38,786 nt of DNA from positions 1 through 38,786 of the forward strand of contig JANLHZ010000026.1 of assembly GCA_024653775.1 (NCBI GenBank), written 5' to 3'. Both the position numbers and the translations under genes were made by a program. Positions 27,490 through 35,573 of this stretch are shown here, in pieces; positions within the stretch are counted from its first letter, which is position 1, and the number at the start of each line of letters is the position of its first letter. The DNA is from Planctomycetota bacterium. Lineage in GTDB: Bacteria > Planctomycetota > UBA8742 > JACQVU01 > JANLHZ01. The notes beneath the pieces are model-generated. The model saw only the letters and a program-made list of their open reading frames with translations, did not search any database and was not told the DNA's origin.

Positions 27490-28460
27490 AAGCATTCGTT
27501 ACCGGCGCGGCGGGATTCGTGGGCGGGGCGCTCGTGAAGCTGCTGATTTCGAGGGGATATGAGGTGAAGGCTCTCCTGCGCGAGACTTCGAATCTCGCAA
27601 ACCTTCCCGCGGAGGGATTCACGCGGGTAACGGGCGATCTGCTGAAGCCAGAGACGTATCGCGAAGCGCTTCGCGAGTGCGAGTACGTTTTCCACGTGGC
27701 GGGCAAGGTGAGTTTCTTTCCGGAGCATCGGATGGCGGTGTACTCGGTCAACCGCGAAGCGACCAGGCTGATGATCGCGGAACTCCGCGCGAGTCCGAAT
27801 CTGAAGAAGGCGGTTTTCACCGCGACCATCGGCACCATCGGTTTCGCGGAATCCAGCGGCACCGTGCTCGACGAGACGTCTCCCTGGAACGCTGGCCCGC
27901 TCGACATCCACTACATCACGTCGAAGAAGCAGGGCGAGGACCTCGTGATGCAGGCGGCGAGGGAAGGACTTCCGTTCGCCATCGTGAATCCGTCGGTGAT
28001 ACTCGGCCCGGGGGATATCAATAATTCCTCGACCTTCGTCATAAGCGCGGTGATGAAGCGCCTCGCTATGATTTACGTTCCCGCGGCGCTTAACGCGGTC
28101 GACGTCGATGACGTCGCGATGGGGCACCTGCTTGCGCTTGAAAAAGGTCGCGCGGGGGAGCGGTACATCCTTGGCGGACAGAATATCGGCACGCGGGACT
28201 TCCTGAAACTCGCGGCGAAGATCGCGGGAGTGTGGTTCCCTCTGATCGGCGTCCCGAAGTCTCTCGCGCTGATATTCGGCTTCACCGCGGGACGCTTCAT
28301 GCGATTCCTCCCGATGAACGTCGAGGCGGTGAAGATGAGCGCGGAACCGTGGGTGTACTCGATCGAGAAGGCGCGCGAAGAGCTTGGCTACGATCCGCGC
28401 CCGCTTGAAGAGACGATCAAACGCACCGTGGACGATCTTCGCGCACGCGGGATAGCGTAA
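27486..28460 (+). CDS. NAD-dependent epimerase/dehydratase, HpnA/dihydroflavonol-reductase-like
   Basis: This 324-residue extended short-chain dehydrogenase has the Rossmann motif TGAAGFVG (residues 6-13) and the catalytic YxxxK as Y143-K147 (YITSK). The phrases ETSNLANL, GDLLKPETYREAL and FHVAGKVSFF resemble the dihydroflavonol-4-reductase/HpnA group, which acts on sugars or 3-hydroxy ketones attached to lipids or small molecules; the actual substrate is unknown. The start is fixed by a 4-nt overlap with the agmatinase-family gene. No hopanoid genes such as a squalene cyclase with a DxDD motif are in the window, so I do not use the hpnA name. Confidence 0.85.
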   Translation: MKAFVTGAAGFVGGALVKLLISRGYEVKALLRETSNLANLPAEGFTRVTGDLLKPETYREALRECEYVFHVAGKVSFFPEHRMAVYSVNREATRLMIAELRASPNLKKAVFTATIGTIGFAESSGTVLDETSPWNAGPLDIHYITSKKQGEDLVMQAAREGLPFAIVNPSVILGPGDINNSSTFVISAVMKRLAMIYVPAALNAVDVDDVAMGHLLALEKGRAGERYILGGQNIGTRDFLKLAAKIAGVWFPLIGVPKSLALIFGFTAGRFMRFLPMNVEAVKMSAEPWVYSIEKAREELGYDPRPLEETIKRTVDDLRARGIA

Positions 28461-28485
28461 AGTTGCGCCCGCGTCTCTGCTGCAT

Positions 28486-28557
28486 GCGCGGGACGCCTGC
28501 GCTACAGACATCGCGCGTGATCTACACGTGCCGGGCACTTCGAAAGTTACCGGCACG
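28486..28557. repeat. Degenerate GTAG-type unit and paired TIR-B arms without cargo
   Basis: 28486-28505 read on the minus strand is GTAGCGCAGGCGTCCCGCGC, a GTAG foot with part of a hairpin. Next, CGTGCCGGGCACTT (28527-28540) faces AAAGTTACCGGCACG (28543-28557) almost directly, the same arms that enclose the tandem array at 6876-7046. It lies between two convergent genes and the paired arms may serve as a transcription stop. Confidence 0.55.
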
Positions 28558-28560
28558 CGA

Positions 28561-28929
28561 CTACTTTATCGGCTTTGGATACACGTCCCCGGTCCAGAAA
28601 ACCTTGCGGGGTCTACCGTCGAGGAAGATGTACCCCGACGAGTTCGGGATGTCGTCGATCTGGCTTTTCATCCATGAAGGCGGCTGTCTCTGCGGCGAGA
28701 AGACCACCACCGCGTCGTGGAGGAATTCGCCAGGGTAGAGGAACAGTTCCGCGATGCACGCGAAGGGCAGCATCATAACCGCTAGCACCGCCTCGCCCTG
28801 GCCTTGCAGTCCGAAGCGCAGATTCTGGTCGATAACGAAGAATCCCCAGAACCGCGCGTCGACGGTCCTGCACGAGGACGTCAGCAGCAGGAAAAGCAGC
28901 GCAAAGGTGAATAGAGTCTTCCGGATCAT
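28561..28929 (-). CDS. Small lipoprotein (122 aa), YceK-like
   Basis: The N-terminus MIRKTLFTFALLFLLLTSSC is a clear lipoprotein signal with a lipobox ending at C20. The mature protein has a hydrophobic stretch (EAVLAVMMLPFACIAELFLYPGEFLHDAVV), then SPQRQPPSW and an FxxGRPRKV tail. The phrase around LYPGEFLHDAV is reminiscent of the small YceK/DUF1375-type envelope lipoproteins, in which a similar PxxxxxDxV region occurs, but this is a loose likeness. Function unknown. Its ATG overlaps the stop of the CoA-transferase gene by 4 nt (ATGA), and a GAGGAAG stands upstream, so it is co-translated as the second gene of that pair. Confidence 0.75.
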   Translation of the reverse strand: MIRKTLFTFALLFLLLTSSCRTVDARFWGFFVIDQNLRFGLQGQGEAVLAVMMLPFACIAELFLYPGEFLHDAVVVFSPQRQPPSWMKSQIDDIPNSSGYIFLDGRPRKVFWTGDVYPKPIK

Positions 28930-30107
28930 CTGATGGCTTCGTTCTTCCTCTGGCTTTCGATTTCGTCCTCCGAGTACCCGAGTTCGGACATGATTGCGCC
29001 GGTGTGTTCGCCGAATTTCGGCGCGGGTTTCGATATGGACGCGGGGGTCTTCGAAAACTTCACCGGGAAGCCAATGTACTTGAACGGAATGGTTTCGTCA
29101 CCACATTTCTTCGTCACGAGGCCGCGCTCCTCGAAGTGTGGGTGATCGAGCGCCTCCGCGAGACTAAGCACCGGCTCGACGCACGCGTCCGCGGCCTCAA
29201 AAATCGTTTTCCATTCCGCGAGCGTCTTCTCTGCGAAGATGTTTTCAAGCACTGGCATCTTGTCCGCTGCGAGGTAGAAATGCTCGTTTAGCTCCGACGC
29301 CATCTCTGGCTTTCCGACGACATTGCAAAGCTGCTGCAGGAACTTCGGCTCCAGCGCGCCGACAGCGAGACTGCCTCCGTCCTTCGTCTGGTAGAATCGA
29401 TAATTCGCCGCGGCTCCGGTGAGGATGTTCTTCGAACGCCCGACGCTGACTCCCGCCTGCGCGTCGCCCGCGTGGAAGCTGAGCATCGCGAGGAGTCCAT
29501 CGGCCATGCTCACGTCTATGTGCTGACCTTCTCCCGTGCGCTCGCGGTGGTACAGAGCGCCGAGCACCGAAGCGAGCGCGAGCATACTTCCGCCTGCGAT
29601 GTCTGCGACCTGCACGCCCACTACCGACGGCTCTTTGTCCGCGGGTCCGCTCATAGACGCGACTCCGGAAAGCGCGCTGTAGTTGATGTCGTGCCCCGCG
29701 CGATCCTTCAGCGGACCCGTCTGGCCGTAACCTGTGATGGAGCAGTAGACGATCCGCGGGTTCAGCTTGCAAACGTCGCCAAACCCAAAGCCGAGGCGGG
29801 TCATCACTCCCGGCCTGTTGCCCTCGACGAGAACGTCAGCCTTCCGCGCGAGCCTTGCGAAAACTTCCGCGCCCTCCCGCGATTTCAGATCGATGGAAAT
29901 CGCTTCCTTGCCGCGGTTGATGCTTACGAATCCCGCGCCTTGCCCGCAAAGCTGCACCGGATGCCAGCGGGTGGTGTCTCCGGAGCGGGTGTCTTCGATC
30001 TTGATGACCCGCGCGCCGAGGTCCGCTAGCCACATCGTCATTTGCGGGCCGGGGAGCAGCCGGGTGAGATCGAGTACGGTTACGCCTTCGAGAAGTTTGT
30101 TTGTCAT
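28926..30107 (-). CDS. Family III CoA-transferase, alpha-methylacyl-CoA-racemase-like
   Basis: The 393-residue protein belongs to the CaiB/BaiF family. The beginning (LEGVTVLDLTRLLPGP, then WLADLGARVIKIE) is the family hallmark. The GHDINYSALSG motif supplies H139 and VADIAGGSM supplies D169, matching the His-Asp pair used by alpha-methylacyl-CoA racemases to deprotonate and reprotonate the alpha carbon; formyl-CoA transferases use only the Asp at the second site. I therefore favour a racemase of branched acyl-CoA, with CoA transfer as the alternative. It is upstream of, and overlaps by 4 nt, a small lipoprotein gene. No clear ribosome binding site precedes the ATG. Confidence 0.88.
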   Translation of the reverse strand: MTNKLLEGVTVLDLTRLLPGPQMTMWLADLGARVIKIEDTRSGDTTRWHPVQLCGQGAGFVSINRGKEAISIDLKSREGAEVFARLARKADVLVEGNRPGVMTRLGFGFGDVCKLNPRIVYCSITGYGQTGPLKDRAGHDINYSALSGVASMSGPADKEPSVVGVQVADIAGGSMLALASVLGALYHRERTGEGQHIDVSMADGLLAMLSFHAGDAQAGVSVGRSKNILTGAAANYRFYQTKDGGSLAVGALEPKFLQQLCNVVGKPEMASELNEHFYLAADKMPVLENIFAEKTLAEWKTIFEAADACVEPVLSLAEALDHPHFEERGLVTKKCGDETIPFKYIGFPVKFSKTPASISKPAPKFGEHTGAIMSELGYSEDEIESQRKNEAIR

Positions 30108-30380
30108 AGGTAGGTTATCGTCTGAGCGTCTTTTCCGGCATAGAGAGGGAAATTCGGCGAACGGCTAAAAAAGATGAACTACGTTCGAACCGGAATCTCC
30201 GGACCTCGTTAATAATGTAGGCGCCACAAACAAAGTTCCACAAGCGGATGAAAAGTTATCGAATGCGCGCAGGGCAACGACAGCGCTAGTCGGCACGGGC
30301 CGAAGCCGCGCCAAGCGCCCGCAAGCTTCGAACTAGACGATGAGGGTGAGTCTTTCGTCCGGAGTTTTCGTTTTCAAACA

Positions 30381-30386
30381 AAGGAG
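30381..30386 (+). promoter_or_regulatory. Ribosome binding site of the TonB-like/toroid gene
   Basis: AAGGAG lies 6 nt before the ATG at 30393, the clearest Shine-Dalgarno sequence in the window. It decides this start. The 285-bp gap upstream (30108-30392) is GC-rich with a possible small hairpin (CGGC-ACGG-GCCG near 30275) and no recognised riboswitch. Confidence 0.8.
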
Positions 30387-30392
30387 AAGACA

Positions 30393-32006
30393 ATGGCAAA
30401 AAGTGCTTATAAGGACGGGTATGACGATTTCGAGGAAGGCGCGGACGAGTACGTCGCTCCGGAAAAGGAGAGCGAACTCGGCAGGCTGCTGAAACGGTCG
30501 CCGACGTTTGCGATCTCGGTGTTCGTACACGCGATTCTGCTTTTCATTCTCGCGCTGATCGTGGTCGGCACGTCGGGCGAGGAAGATCAGATCGCGCGGA
30601 TAAACATTCTGCCCCCTGAAATCGAGGACTATATCGACATTCCGGAGCCTCCGCCGCCGAGCACGGTGATCGATCGCTCGGAAGACATCGAGGACTCCGA
30701 ACCTTCGGAACCTGCAATGGTAGAGGCGTCCGATCCGATGGACTCGCCGTCCGAGAATCCGTCGGACGTTCCGAGCGACGTGGACTTCACTTCGCCCAGC
30801 TCGCCGATCGCGTTCGGGCCGACGGGCACGACGAGTTTCTCGCCGCCCACAGGCCATATTCCCGGCGATGACGGTCCGTTTGGAGATCGCGGCCACGGTA
30901 ACGGAGGCGAAGGCACCGGCGACGGGCGCGGATCGACCGAGAACTCCGTGCAGGCCGCGTTGAAGTGGCTTCGGAGGCACCAGGACGAGAGCGGAAGCTG
31001 GAAAGCGAAGGAGTTCCACGCCGAATGCGGATCGCAGACCGACTATCCCGGAAAATGCTCGAACGAGGACGGCGGAACGGACGAGGGGTGGGAGAGCGTG
31101 GACGTTGGAGTAACGGGGCTTGCGCTGCTCGCGTTCCTCGGGAACGGAAACACCGTCTCCTCCGGACCGTACCGCAGAACGGTGCAGAACGCGGTGCGCT
31201 ACCTTATCCAGGTCCAGCAGCCGGACGGGCTTTTCGGGCCGTCCCTGGATTCCCACGCGAATTACAACCACGCCTGCGCCGCGATGGCGATTATCGAGGC
31301 GTACGGGATGACGAATCTCGATCGTCTCGCGGGTCCGGCGCAGAACGCGGTGGACTACATCGCGCGTTCGCAGAATGAAGGTCTCGGCTGGCGCTACGGC
31401 GTCCGCCCAGGCGATAACGACAGCTCCGTCACGGGCTGGATGGTCCTCGCGCTGAAAAGCGCAAAGGTGAGCGGTCTGCACGTCCCCGAACAGTGCTTCG
31501 AAGGCGCAAAGAGGTGGTACGAGATCGTCACGAACGCCGACTACGGCCAGGTGGGATACACGATGCGGGACCAGCTCAATTCAAGGCTTCCGACCGCGAA
31601 CGGAGTACCCGTGTTCGAGAACAACCAGGCGCTTACGTCCGTCGCGCTTACCGCGAATCTTTTCATGGGAACTCCGCGGGCGAACTCTCTCCTCGAACGG
31701 CAGGCGGGTCTGATCGCGCGGGACCTTCCGACCTGGCAGCCGAAGAGGAAGATCGACTTCTACTACTGGTACTACGGGACGCTCGGGCTGTTCCAGATGG
31801 GCGGTCCGTGGTGGAACATCTGGAACGAGGCGATGAAGACGACGCTTTGCGAAAACCAGCGTTCGGACAAGAGCTGCGACCACGGCTCCTGGGATCCGAT
31901 CGGCGCGTGGGGCAGCGCCGGCGGAAGGGTCTACGCGACCGCGATCAACTGCCTCAGCCTCGAAGTGTACTATCGCTACAAGTTGATCCAGTCGAATCGC
32001 GAGTAG
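30393..32006 (+). CDS. TonB-like membrane-anchored protein with terpenoid-cyclase-like alpha-toroid domain
   Basis: The 537-residue protein has three parts. Residues 1-36 are a charged cytoplasmic tail. Residues 37-60 (ISVFVHAILLFILALIVV) form one transmembrane helix whose SVFVHAxLLF pattern resembles TonB N-termini, followed by a Pro/Glu-rich linker (IPEPPPPSTVID, then Ser/Pro/Gly-rich to about 180). Residues 180-537 are a prenyltransferase/squalene-oxidase-repeat alpha-toroid with QxxDGxFG-type repeats and NDSSVTGWMVLALKSAK. No DxDD or DCTAE-type catalytic motif is visible, so cyclase activity is unlikely. Similar fusions are, as I recall, common in planctomycetes. The role is unknown; the linker and TM suggest periplasmic reach or energy coupling. 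A terminator follows. Confidence 0.85.
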   Translation: MAKSAYKDGYDDFEEGADEYVAPEKESELGRLLKRSPTFAISVFVHAILLFILALIVVGTSGEEDQIARINILPPEIEDYIDIPEPPPPSTVIDRSEDIEDSEPSEPAMVEASDPMDSPSENPSDVPSDVDFTSPSSPIAFGPTGTTSFSPPTGHIPGDDGPFGDRGHGNGGEGTGDGRGSTENSVQAALKWLRRHQDESGSWKAKEFHAECGSQTDYPGKCSNEDGGTDEGWESVDVGVTGLALLAFLGNGNTVSSGPYRRTVQNAVRYLIQVQQPDGLFGPSLDSHANYNHACAAMAIIEAYGMTNLDRLAGPAQNAVDYIARSQNEGLGWRYGVRPGDNDSSVTGWMVLALKSAKVSGLHVPEQCFEGAKRWYEIVTNADYGQVGYTMRDQLNSRLPTANGVPVFENNQALTSVALTANLFMGTPRANSLLERQAGLIARDLPTWQPKRKIDFYYWYYGTLGLFQMGGPWWNIWNEAMKTTLCENQRSDKSCDHGSWDPIGAWGSAGGRVYATAINCLSLEVYYRYKLIQSNRE

Positions 32007-32032
32007 CGCCCTTCGCGGCAATTGCGAACGAT

Positions 32033-32072
32033 AAAGCGTCCGGGATTTCGAATCTCGGACGCTTTCGTTTTT
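32033..32072 (+). terminator. Rho-independent terminator
   Basis: A 10-bp stem AAAGCGTCCG (32033-32042) and CGGACGCTTT (32056-32065), with an inner GATT-TCG-AATC helix, is followed by CGTTTTT. It lies 27 nt after the stop of the toroid protein gene. Confidence 0.85.
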
Positions 32073-32079
32073 GGCACTA

Positions 32080-32128
32080 GTGGCATCGGCGTCCCGTCGA
32101 TGTTTCACGGGCATGATGCCCGTGCCAC
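32080..32128. repeat. GTGGCA REPIN, copy with changed hairpin
   Basis: The foot GTGGCA and its inverse TGCCAC bound two hairpins: CATCGGCG-TCC-CGTCGATG (one G-T pair) and CACGGGCA-TGA-TGCCCGTG. The first stem differs completely from the CACGGACG stem of the copies at 24206 and 34016, yet still pairs. Confidence 0.75.
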
Positions 32129-32223
32129 GATTCATCAGTGTCGAACATAATCATTTACAAGTTCCGCGGCGAGGGGTACTTTTGGGTTCGCCCCGCTTCA
32201 ATCCCCCCAACATCGGTACAAAG

Positions 32224-34008
32224 ATGGAAAACGCAGAACGTTTCAGGCTTCCGCTACTTGTAAAGCGGGACATAGACGGCTTTTTTGGTCTGATGGTCGA
32301 CAACCTCATCAACCTTCTAGTGATGTGGACCATCTGGACCAAAGCCCTGAAAATGCCGGAGCATATCGTCACGCACTACGTCCTGCCCGGTGCGGTGCTG
32401 TCTATCGCGTTCGGGAACCTTTTTTACTGGTTACAGGCAAGGAGCCTTGCGAAACGCGAACGCCGGTCGGACGTCACCGCGCTTCCGTACGGAATCAACA
32501 CGCCGAGTTTGTTCGCGTTTCTGTTCCTGATCATTGCGCCGATATATTTTTCCCAGCTTGGCGAGAATCCGACTCCGGAGCAGAAGGAAGCCGCGGCTAC
32601 GATCGCATGGAAGATCGGGATGCTTGCGTGCTTCATTTCTGGAATCGTCGAATTCCTGGGCGCGTTCGTCGGAAACTGGATTCGCAAATGGACCCCCCGC
32701 GCGGCGCTGCTTTCGACTCTCGCGGGGATCGCGATCTCGCTCATATCGCTTCCGTTCGTTTTCAGAATCTGGCAGTATCCGCTCGTCGCGTTCATTCCGC
32801 TTGCGCTGATTCTTTTCGGTTACTTCGGAAGAGTGCGCTTCCCCCTCGGACTTCCCGCGGGTCTCGTGGCGGTAATCGTCGGCACCGCGCTCGCCTGGGC
32901 GCTCGGCCCAGGGTTCGAGCACATCCAGAGCCTCGGCTACCTGACGAACATCGATCCCGTAAACGTCTGGAGCCCGCTCGGGTCCACCGCGGTATCCGAT
33001 CTGCAACATTCGTGGGGACAATTCCTCGCGAAGTTCAGCGATGGGCTTTCGGTCGACAGTCTGACGATTCCGGATGTCGCCGCGGTATACGGACTTCGCG
33101 ACGCGCTCGAGTATCCGGAACTCGGTTCGCTGCTTTCGCTGATAATCGGGATGGGGCTGATAAACGCGCTCGGAACGCTACAGAACATCGAAAGCGCGGA
33201 GGCTGCGGGAGACAAATTCCCAGTACACTCGACGATGATGGTCAACGGCCTTGGAAGTATCGTCGCGGCGTGCTTTGGAAGCTGCTTCCCGACGACGGTG
33301 TACATAGGCCATCCCGGATGGAAGGCGCTCGGCGCGAGAAGCGGCTATTCGATGATCAACGCGTTGTTTCTGATGGCGCTCGTAACCTTCGGCCTCGTCG
33401 GACTTCTTGGCAATCTCATCCCGACGGAAGCGGGCGCGCCGATACTTCTCTGGATCGGCGTGATAATCGCCGCGCAGGCGTTCCAGGTGACTCCGAAGCG
33501 CCACGCGCCGGCGATCGCGGTAGGATTCTTCCCCGCGATCGCGTTCTGGGGCGCGCTGCTGATAGCCGGAGTCGGGCGGGTCTACGGCCAGTTCCTCGAC
33601 AACGAGAAGATTTTCGCGTCCGCCACCGCGGAGAATCCCGGATTCTTCTCGAAGGCCCTCGAAGGCGAAATCTTCGTGCAGGGGATGCTCGACCTTGGAG
33701 GCGGGTTTCTGTTCTCGTCTATGATCCTCGTCGCGATCTGCGTGCACATCATCGATCGCGAGTTCGTCCGGGTTTTCTGGTGGAGCATAGCGGGCGCGGT
33801 GCTTTCGTTCTTCGGCTTCGTCAACTCAGCGGTGTTCAAGGACTCGCAGGTTCTCGACCTGATCGGCGTCGGAACCGGCAAGCGCTTCACGCTTGTCTAT
33901 ATCGCGATCGCCGCGATGGCGTGGTGGTTCGCGGTGAAGAAGTCGCGCGGCACGCTCCAGATCGTCGAGGGCGAAAGCACGGAGATTCTGGACAAGGACC
34001 ATGAGTGA
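32224..34008 (+). CDS. NCS2-type permease (nucleobase/ascorbate transporter family, uncharacterised branch)
   Basis: The 594-residue membrane protein has about 12-14 hydrophobic segments. The NCS2 core is visible in ALPYGINTPSLFAF (helix 3 region), GMGLINALGTLQNIESAEAAGD (with the conserved acidic residue of the substrate helix) and NGLGSIVAACFGSCFPTTVYIGHPGWKALGARSGYS. Known family members import uracil, xanthine, urate or ascorbate by proton or sodium symport. This branch has an extended C-terminal membrane part and no assigned substrate known to me. I chose the ATG at 32224 (MENAERFRLP) because the upstream frame runs through the GTGGCA repeat; no ribosome binding site is obvious. A REPIN follows the stop. 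Confidence 0.85.
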   Translation: MENAERFRLPLLVKRDIDGFFGLMVDNLINLLVMWTIWTKALKMPEHIVTHYVLPGAVLSIAFGNLFYWLQARSLAKRERRSDVTALPYGINTPSLFAFLFLIIAPIYFSQLGENPTPEQKEAAATIAWKIGMLACFISGIVEFLGAFVGNWIRKWTPRAALLSTLAGIAISLISLPFVFRIWQYPLVAFIPLALILFGYFGRVRFPLGLPAGLVAVIVGTALAWALGPGFEHIQSLGYLTNIDPVNVWSPLGSTAVSDLQHSWGQFLAKFSDGLSVDSLTIPDVAAVYGLRDALEYPELGSLLSLIIGMGLINALGTLQNIESAEAAGDKFPVHSTMMVNGLGSIVAACFGSCFPTTVYIGHPGWKALGARSGYSMINALFLMALVTFGLVGLLGNLIPTEAGAPILLWIGVIIAAQAFQVTPKRHAPAIAVGFFPAIAFWGALLIAGVGRVYGQFLDNEKIFASATAENPGFFSKALEGEIFVQGMLDLGGGFLFSSMILVAICVHIIDREFVRVFWWSIAGAVLSFFGFVNSAVFKDSQVLDLIGVGTGKRFTLVYIAIAAMAWWFAVKKSRGTLQIVEGESTEILDKDHE

Positions 34009-34015
34009 CTTCGCC

Positions 34016-34065
34016 GTGGCACGGGCATCTTGCCAGTGAATTCACGGACGAGACGTCCGTGCCAC
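34016..34065. repeat. GTGGCA REPIN between permease and holB 3' ends
   Basis: GTGGCACGGGCATCTTGCC opens the element and CACGGACG-AGA-CGTCCGTGCCAC closes it, almost identical to 24206-24255. Just outside, TAGTTCACAGAAC resembles the right TIR-C arm, but no left arm is present. It sits between convergent genes. Confidence 0.75.
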
Positions 34066-34088
34066 GTAGTTCACAGAACTGATACGGG

Positions 34089-35111
34089 TCACGCGGTCCA
34101 GCCGCGGGTCCAGATGGTCTGGAACAGATTTTCGAGCACGATCGTCGGATGGAGGTTTCGCTCGATGTCCTTGATCGCGCTCAGCGTCGCTTCGACGTTT
34201 CGAAGGAGCTTTCCGCGGTCCGAATTCGCGGCGTAGACGAGCATCTCCTTTTCGAGGTACGCGTTCGTAAGCTCGGAAGGAATGGCGCCCTCCGCGAGCT
34301 TCACCGCGTCCATCAGAACGCTCGCGAGGATCGAAAGCAGACGGACGAGGCGGGGGCGTTTCGCGATCATCGTCTCGTCGCTCTTACCAGTGCTCACGAA
34401 CTCCATAATGGCGTCCGCGAGGACGTACGGATTCTTTTCTCTGCTGGCAAAGATCGCTTCGAGGAATTTCTCGGCGTAGTGGAAAACGTCCTCCTCGATG
34501 AGTTTTCGCGCGTATCCGGGACTGCCTCCTCCGTGGGCGCGGATGAACGCCTTCTGTCGGTCGTCCAGATCGAGGTCCGCGAGGAGCAGCATCAGGCTTT
34601 CGTCATCGAGCGGAGCGAACACGAATTTCTGGCAGCGCGACTCGATCGTCGCGATCGACGGCTTCCTCGACCCGCGGATCAGAAACAGCGCCGCGTGTCC
34701 GAGCGGCTCCTCCAGCGTCTTTAGAAGCTTGTTCGCGGATTCGACGTTCATCAGTTCCGCGTCTTCGAGGATCAGATACTTGCAGCCGAGTTCCGACGGC
34801 TTCAGAGACAAAAACCGGATTGCCTCGTCGATGACGTCGATCGTGAGCTGCGATTTGCCTTCGAGCTTCCCCAGAATCCGGAGGTCCGGACAGATTCCGT
34901 TTTCGATCGACCGGCACGGATAGCACGCGAGGCAGGGTTTATCCTCCGCGGCTTTGCAGCTCATCGTCTGGATCAGCCTGCGCGCGGCGAGCGACTTCCC
35001 GACTCCCTTCGGTCCCGCGAACAGAATCGCGTGCGGGAACATGCCGCGCGTCTTCGCGCGGAGCAGCCGTTCGAAGATATGGTCGTGGCCGTGAACGTCT
35101 TTGAAAACCAT
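34089..35111 (-). CDS. holB: DNA polymerase III delta' subunit
   Basis: The 340-residue clamp-loader subunit helps open and load the beta sliding clamp. The N-terminal AAA+ domain has a P-loop GPKGVGKS (33-40), a four-cysteine zinc module C52-C60-C63-C66 (spacing C-x8-C-x2-C-x2-C, as in DnaX and delta'), LEDAELMNVESANKLLKTLEEP, and the SRC motif in IESRCQ that triggers ATP hydrolysis in a neighbouring subunit. A well-formed P-loop in delta' is seen outside the enterobacteria. A DnaX-type identity is less likely because the protein is short and lacks a C-terminal tail. AAAGGA stands 3 nt before the ATG. Its upstream region is occupied by an inverted-repeat element starting 17 bp away. Confidence 0.85.
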   Translation of the reverse strand: MVFKDVHGHDHIFERLLRAKTRGMFPHAILFAGPKGVGKSLAARRLIQTMSCKAAEDKPCLACYPCRSIENGICPDLRILGKLEGKSQLTIDVIDEAIRFLSLKPSELGCKYLILEDAELMNVESANKLLKTLEEPLGHAALFLIRGSRKPSIATIESRCQKFVFAPLDDESLMLLLADLDLDDRQKAFIRAHGGGSPGYARKLIEEDVFHYAEKFLEAIFASREKNPYVLADAIMEFVSTGKSDETMIAKRPRLVRLLSILASVLMDAVKLAEGAIPSELTNAYLEKEMLVYAANSDRGKLLRNVEATLSAIKDIERNLHPTIVLENLFQTIWTRGWTA

Positions 35112-35127
35112 TCGTCCTTTTTCGATT

Positions 35128-35312
35128 TAGGAGCCTCAAAATAATAAGTAATACATCTCGCATCTCATATTCACGTCATCTTCACATCGCGCTCAATCGT
35201 CAAATCCTCGTCGGAACTATAGCTACGACTGCGGTTTGACTCAATCGCGCAATGCGAATCTGCCGCAACTCTGAGCGCGATTTTGTACGACTTATTACTT
35301 TGAGGCTCCTTA
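35128..35312. mobile_element. TIR-D element, 185 bp, MITE-like
   Basis: Arms TAGGAGCCTCAAAATAATAA and onward (35128-35155) and TGTACGACTTATTACTTTGA and onward (35284-35312) are inverted copies with a few mismatches. An inner perfect pair, ATCGCGCTCA (35186-35195) and TGAGCGCGAT (35272-35281), makes the interior fold too. There is no coding capacity. It lies between holB and trkH, directly upstream of the holB start, so the holB promoter should lie in or beyond it. Confidence 0.65.
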
Positions 35313-35573
35313 CAAGTTCAGTCTGCGAGCAGGATAAATTCGATCAGAAGCGTCGCGGACGCCACAGTCAAAAATGAAAATAAAATCCAGCGCGGGCAGT
35401 TCGTAGTGTGCTCGTGAGAGCATATTTTCCGTTTGTAGTGTGCTCGTAAGAGCATATATTCTTCGCATAAAAACGCCTTACGGCGCCACTACGAACGCGA
35501 ACTACCCCGCGAACAGTTACGCTTTTTCTTTTTACGACTACCCGCTTGCCGCGGTGATTCGTACCTTGGTTTC
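35313..35573. other. Spacer upstream of trkH
   Basis: About 90 bp after the TIR-D element show nothing I can name. Then comes TIR-A copy C (35400-35521), leaving about 50 bp before the trkH GTG. No Shine-Dalgarno sequence is visible before that start. Confidence 0.5.
35400..35521. repeat. TIR-A element, copy C (inverted orientation, one arm lost)
   Basis: GTTCGTAGTG (35400-35409) pairs perfectly with CACTACGAAC (35488-35497). Between them are two direct GTAG units with TGCTC-GTGA-GAGCA and TGCTC-GTAA-GAGCA hairpins and then the inverse CGCC-TTAC-GGCG hairpin. A single TIR-A arm follows (35498-35521, ending GCGAACAGTTAC); the opposite arm is missing. Relative to copies A, B and D the whole element is reversed. 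Confidence 0.8.

Noticed and set aside
30225-30340. Possible cyclic-di-GMP (GEMM-I) riboswitch, because of GCGCAGGGCAACGAC followed by a hairpin
   Set aside because: The conserved GCAAAGCC element and the second half of the aptamer with its tetraloop receptor are absent; only the short CAGGGCAA resemblance remains.
30393-32006. Functional squalene-hopene cyclase, suggested by the toroid repeats and the HpnA-like neighbour
   Set aside because: No DxDD motif is visible, the protein is TM-anchored with a long linker, and no other hopanoid genes occur here.
35400-35521. tRNA-like cloverleaf
   Set aside because: The multi-hairpin fold lacks an anticodon arm, T-loop motif and CCA region; the foot and loop pattern fits REP elements instead.
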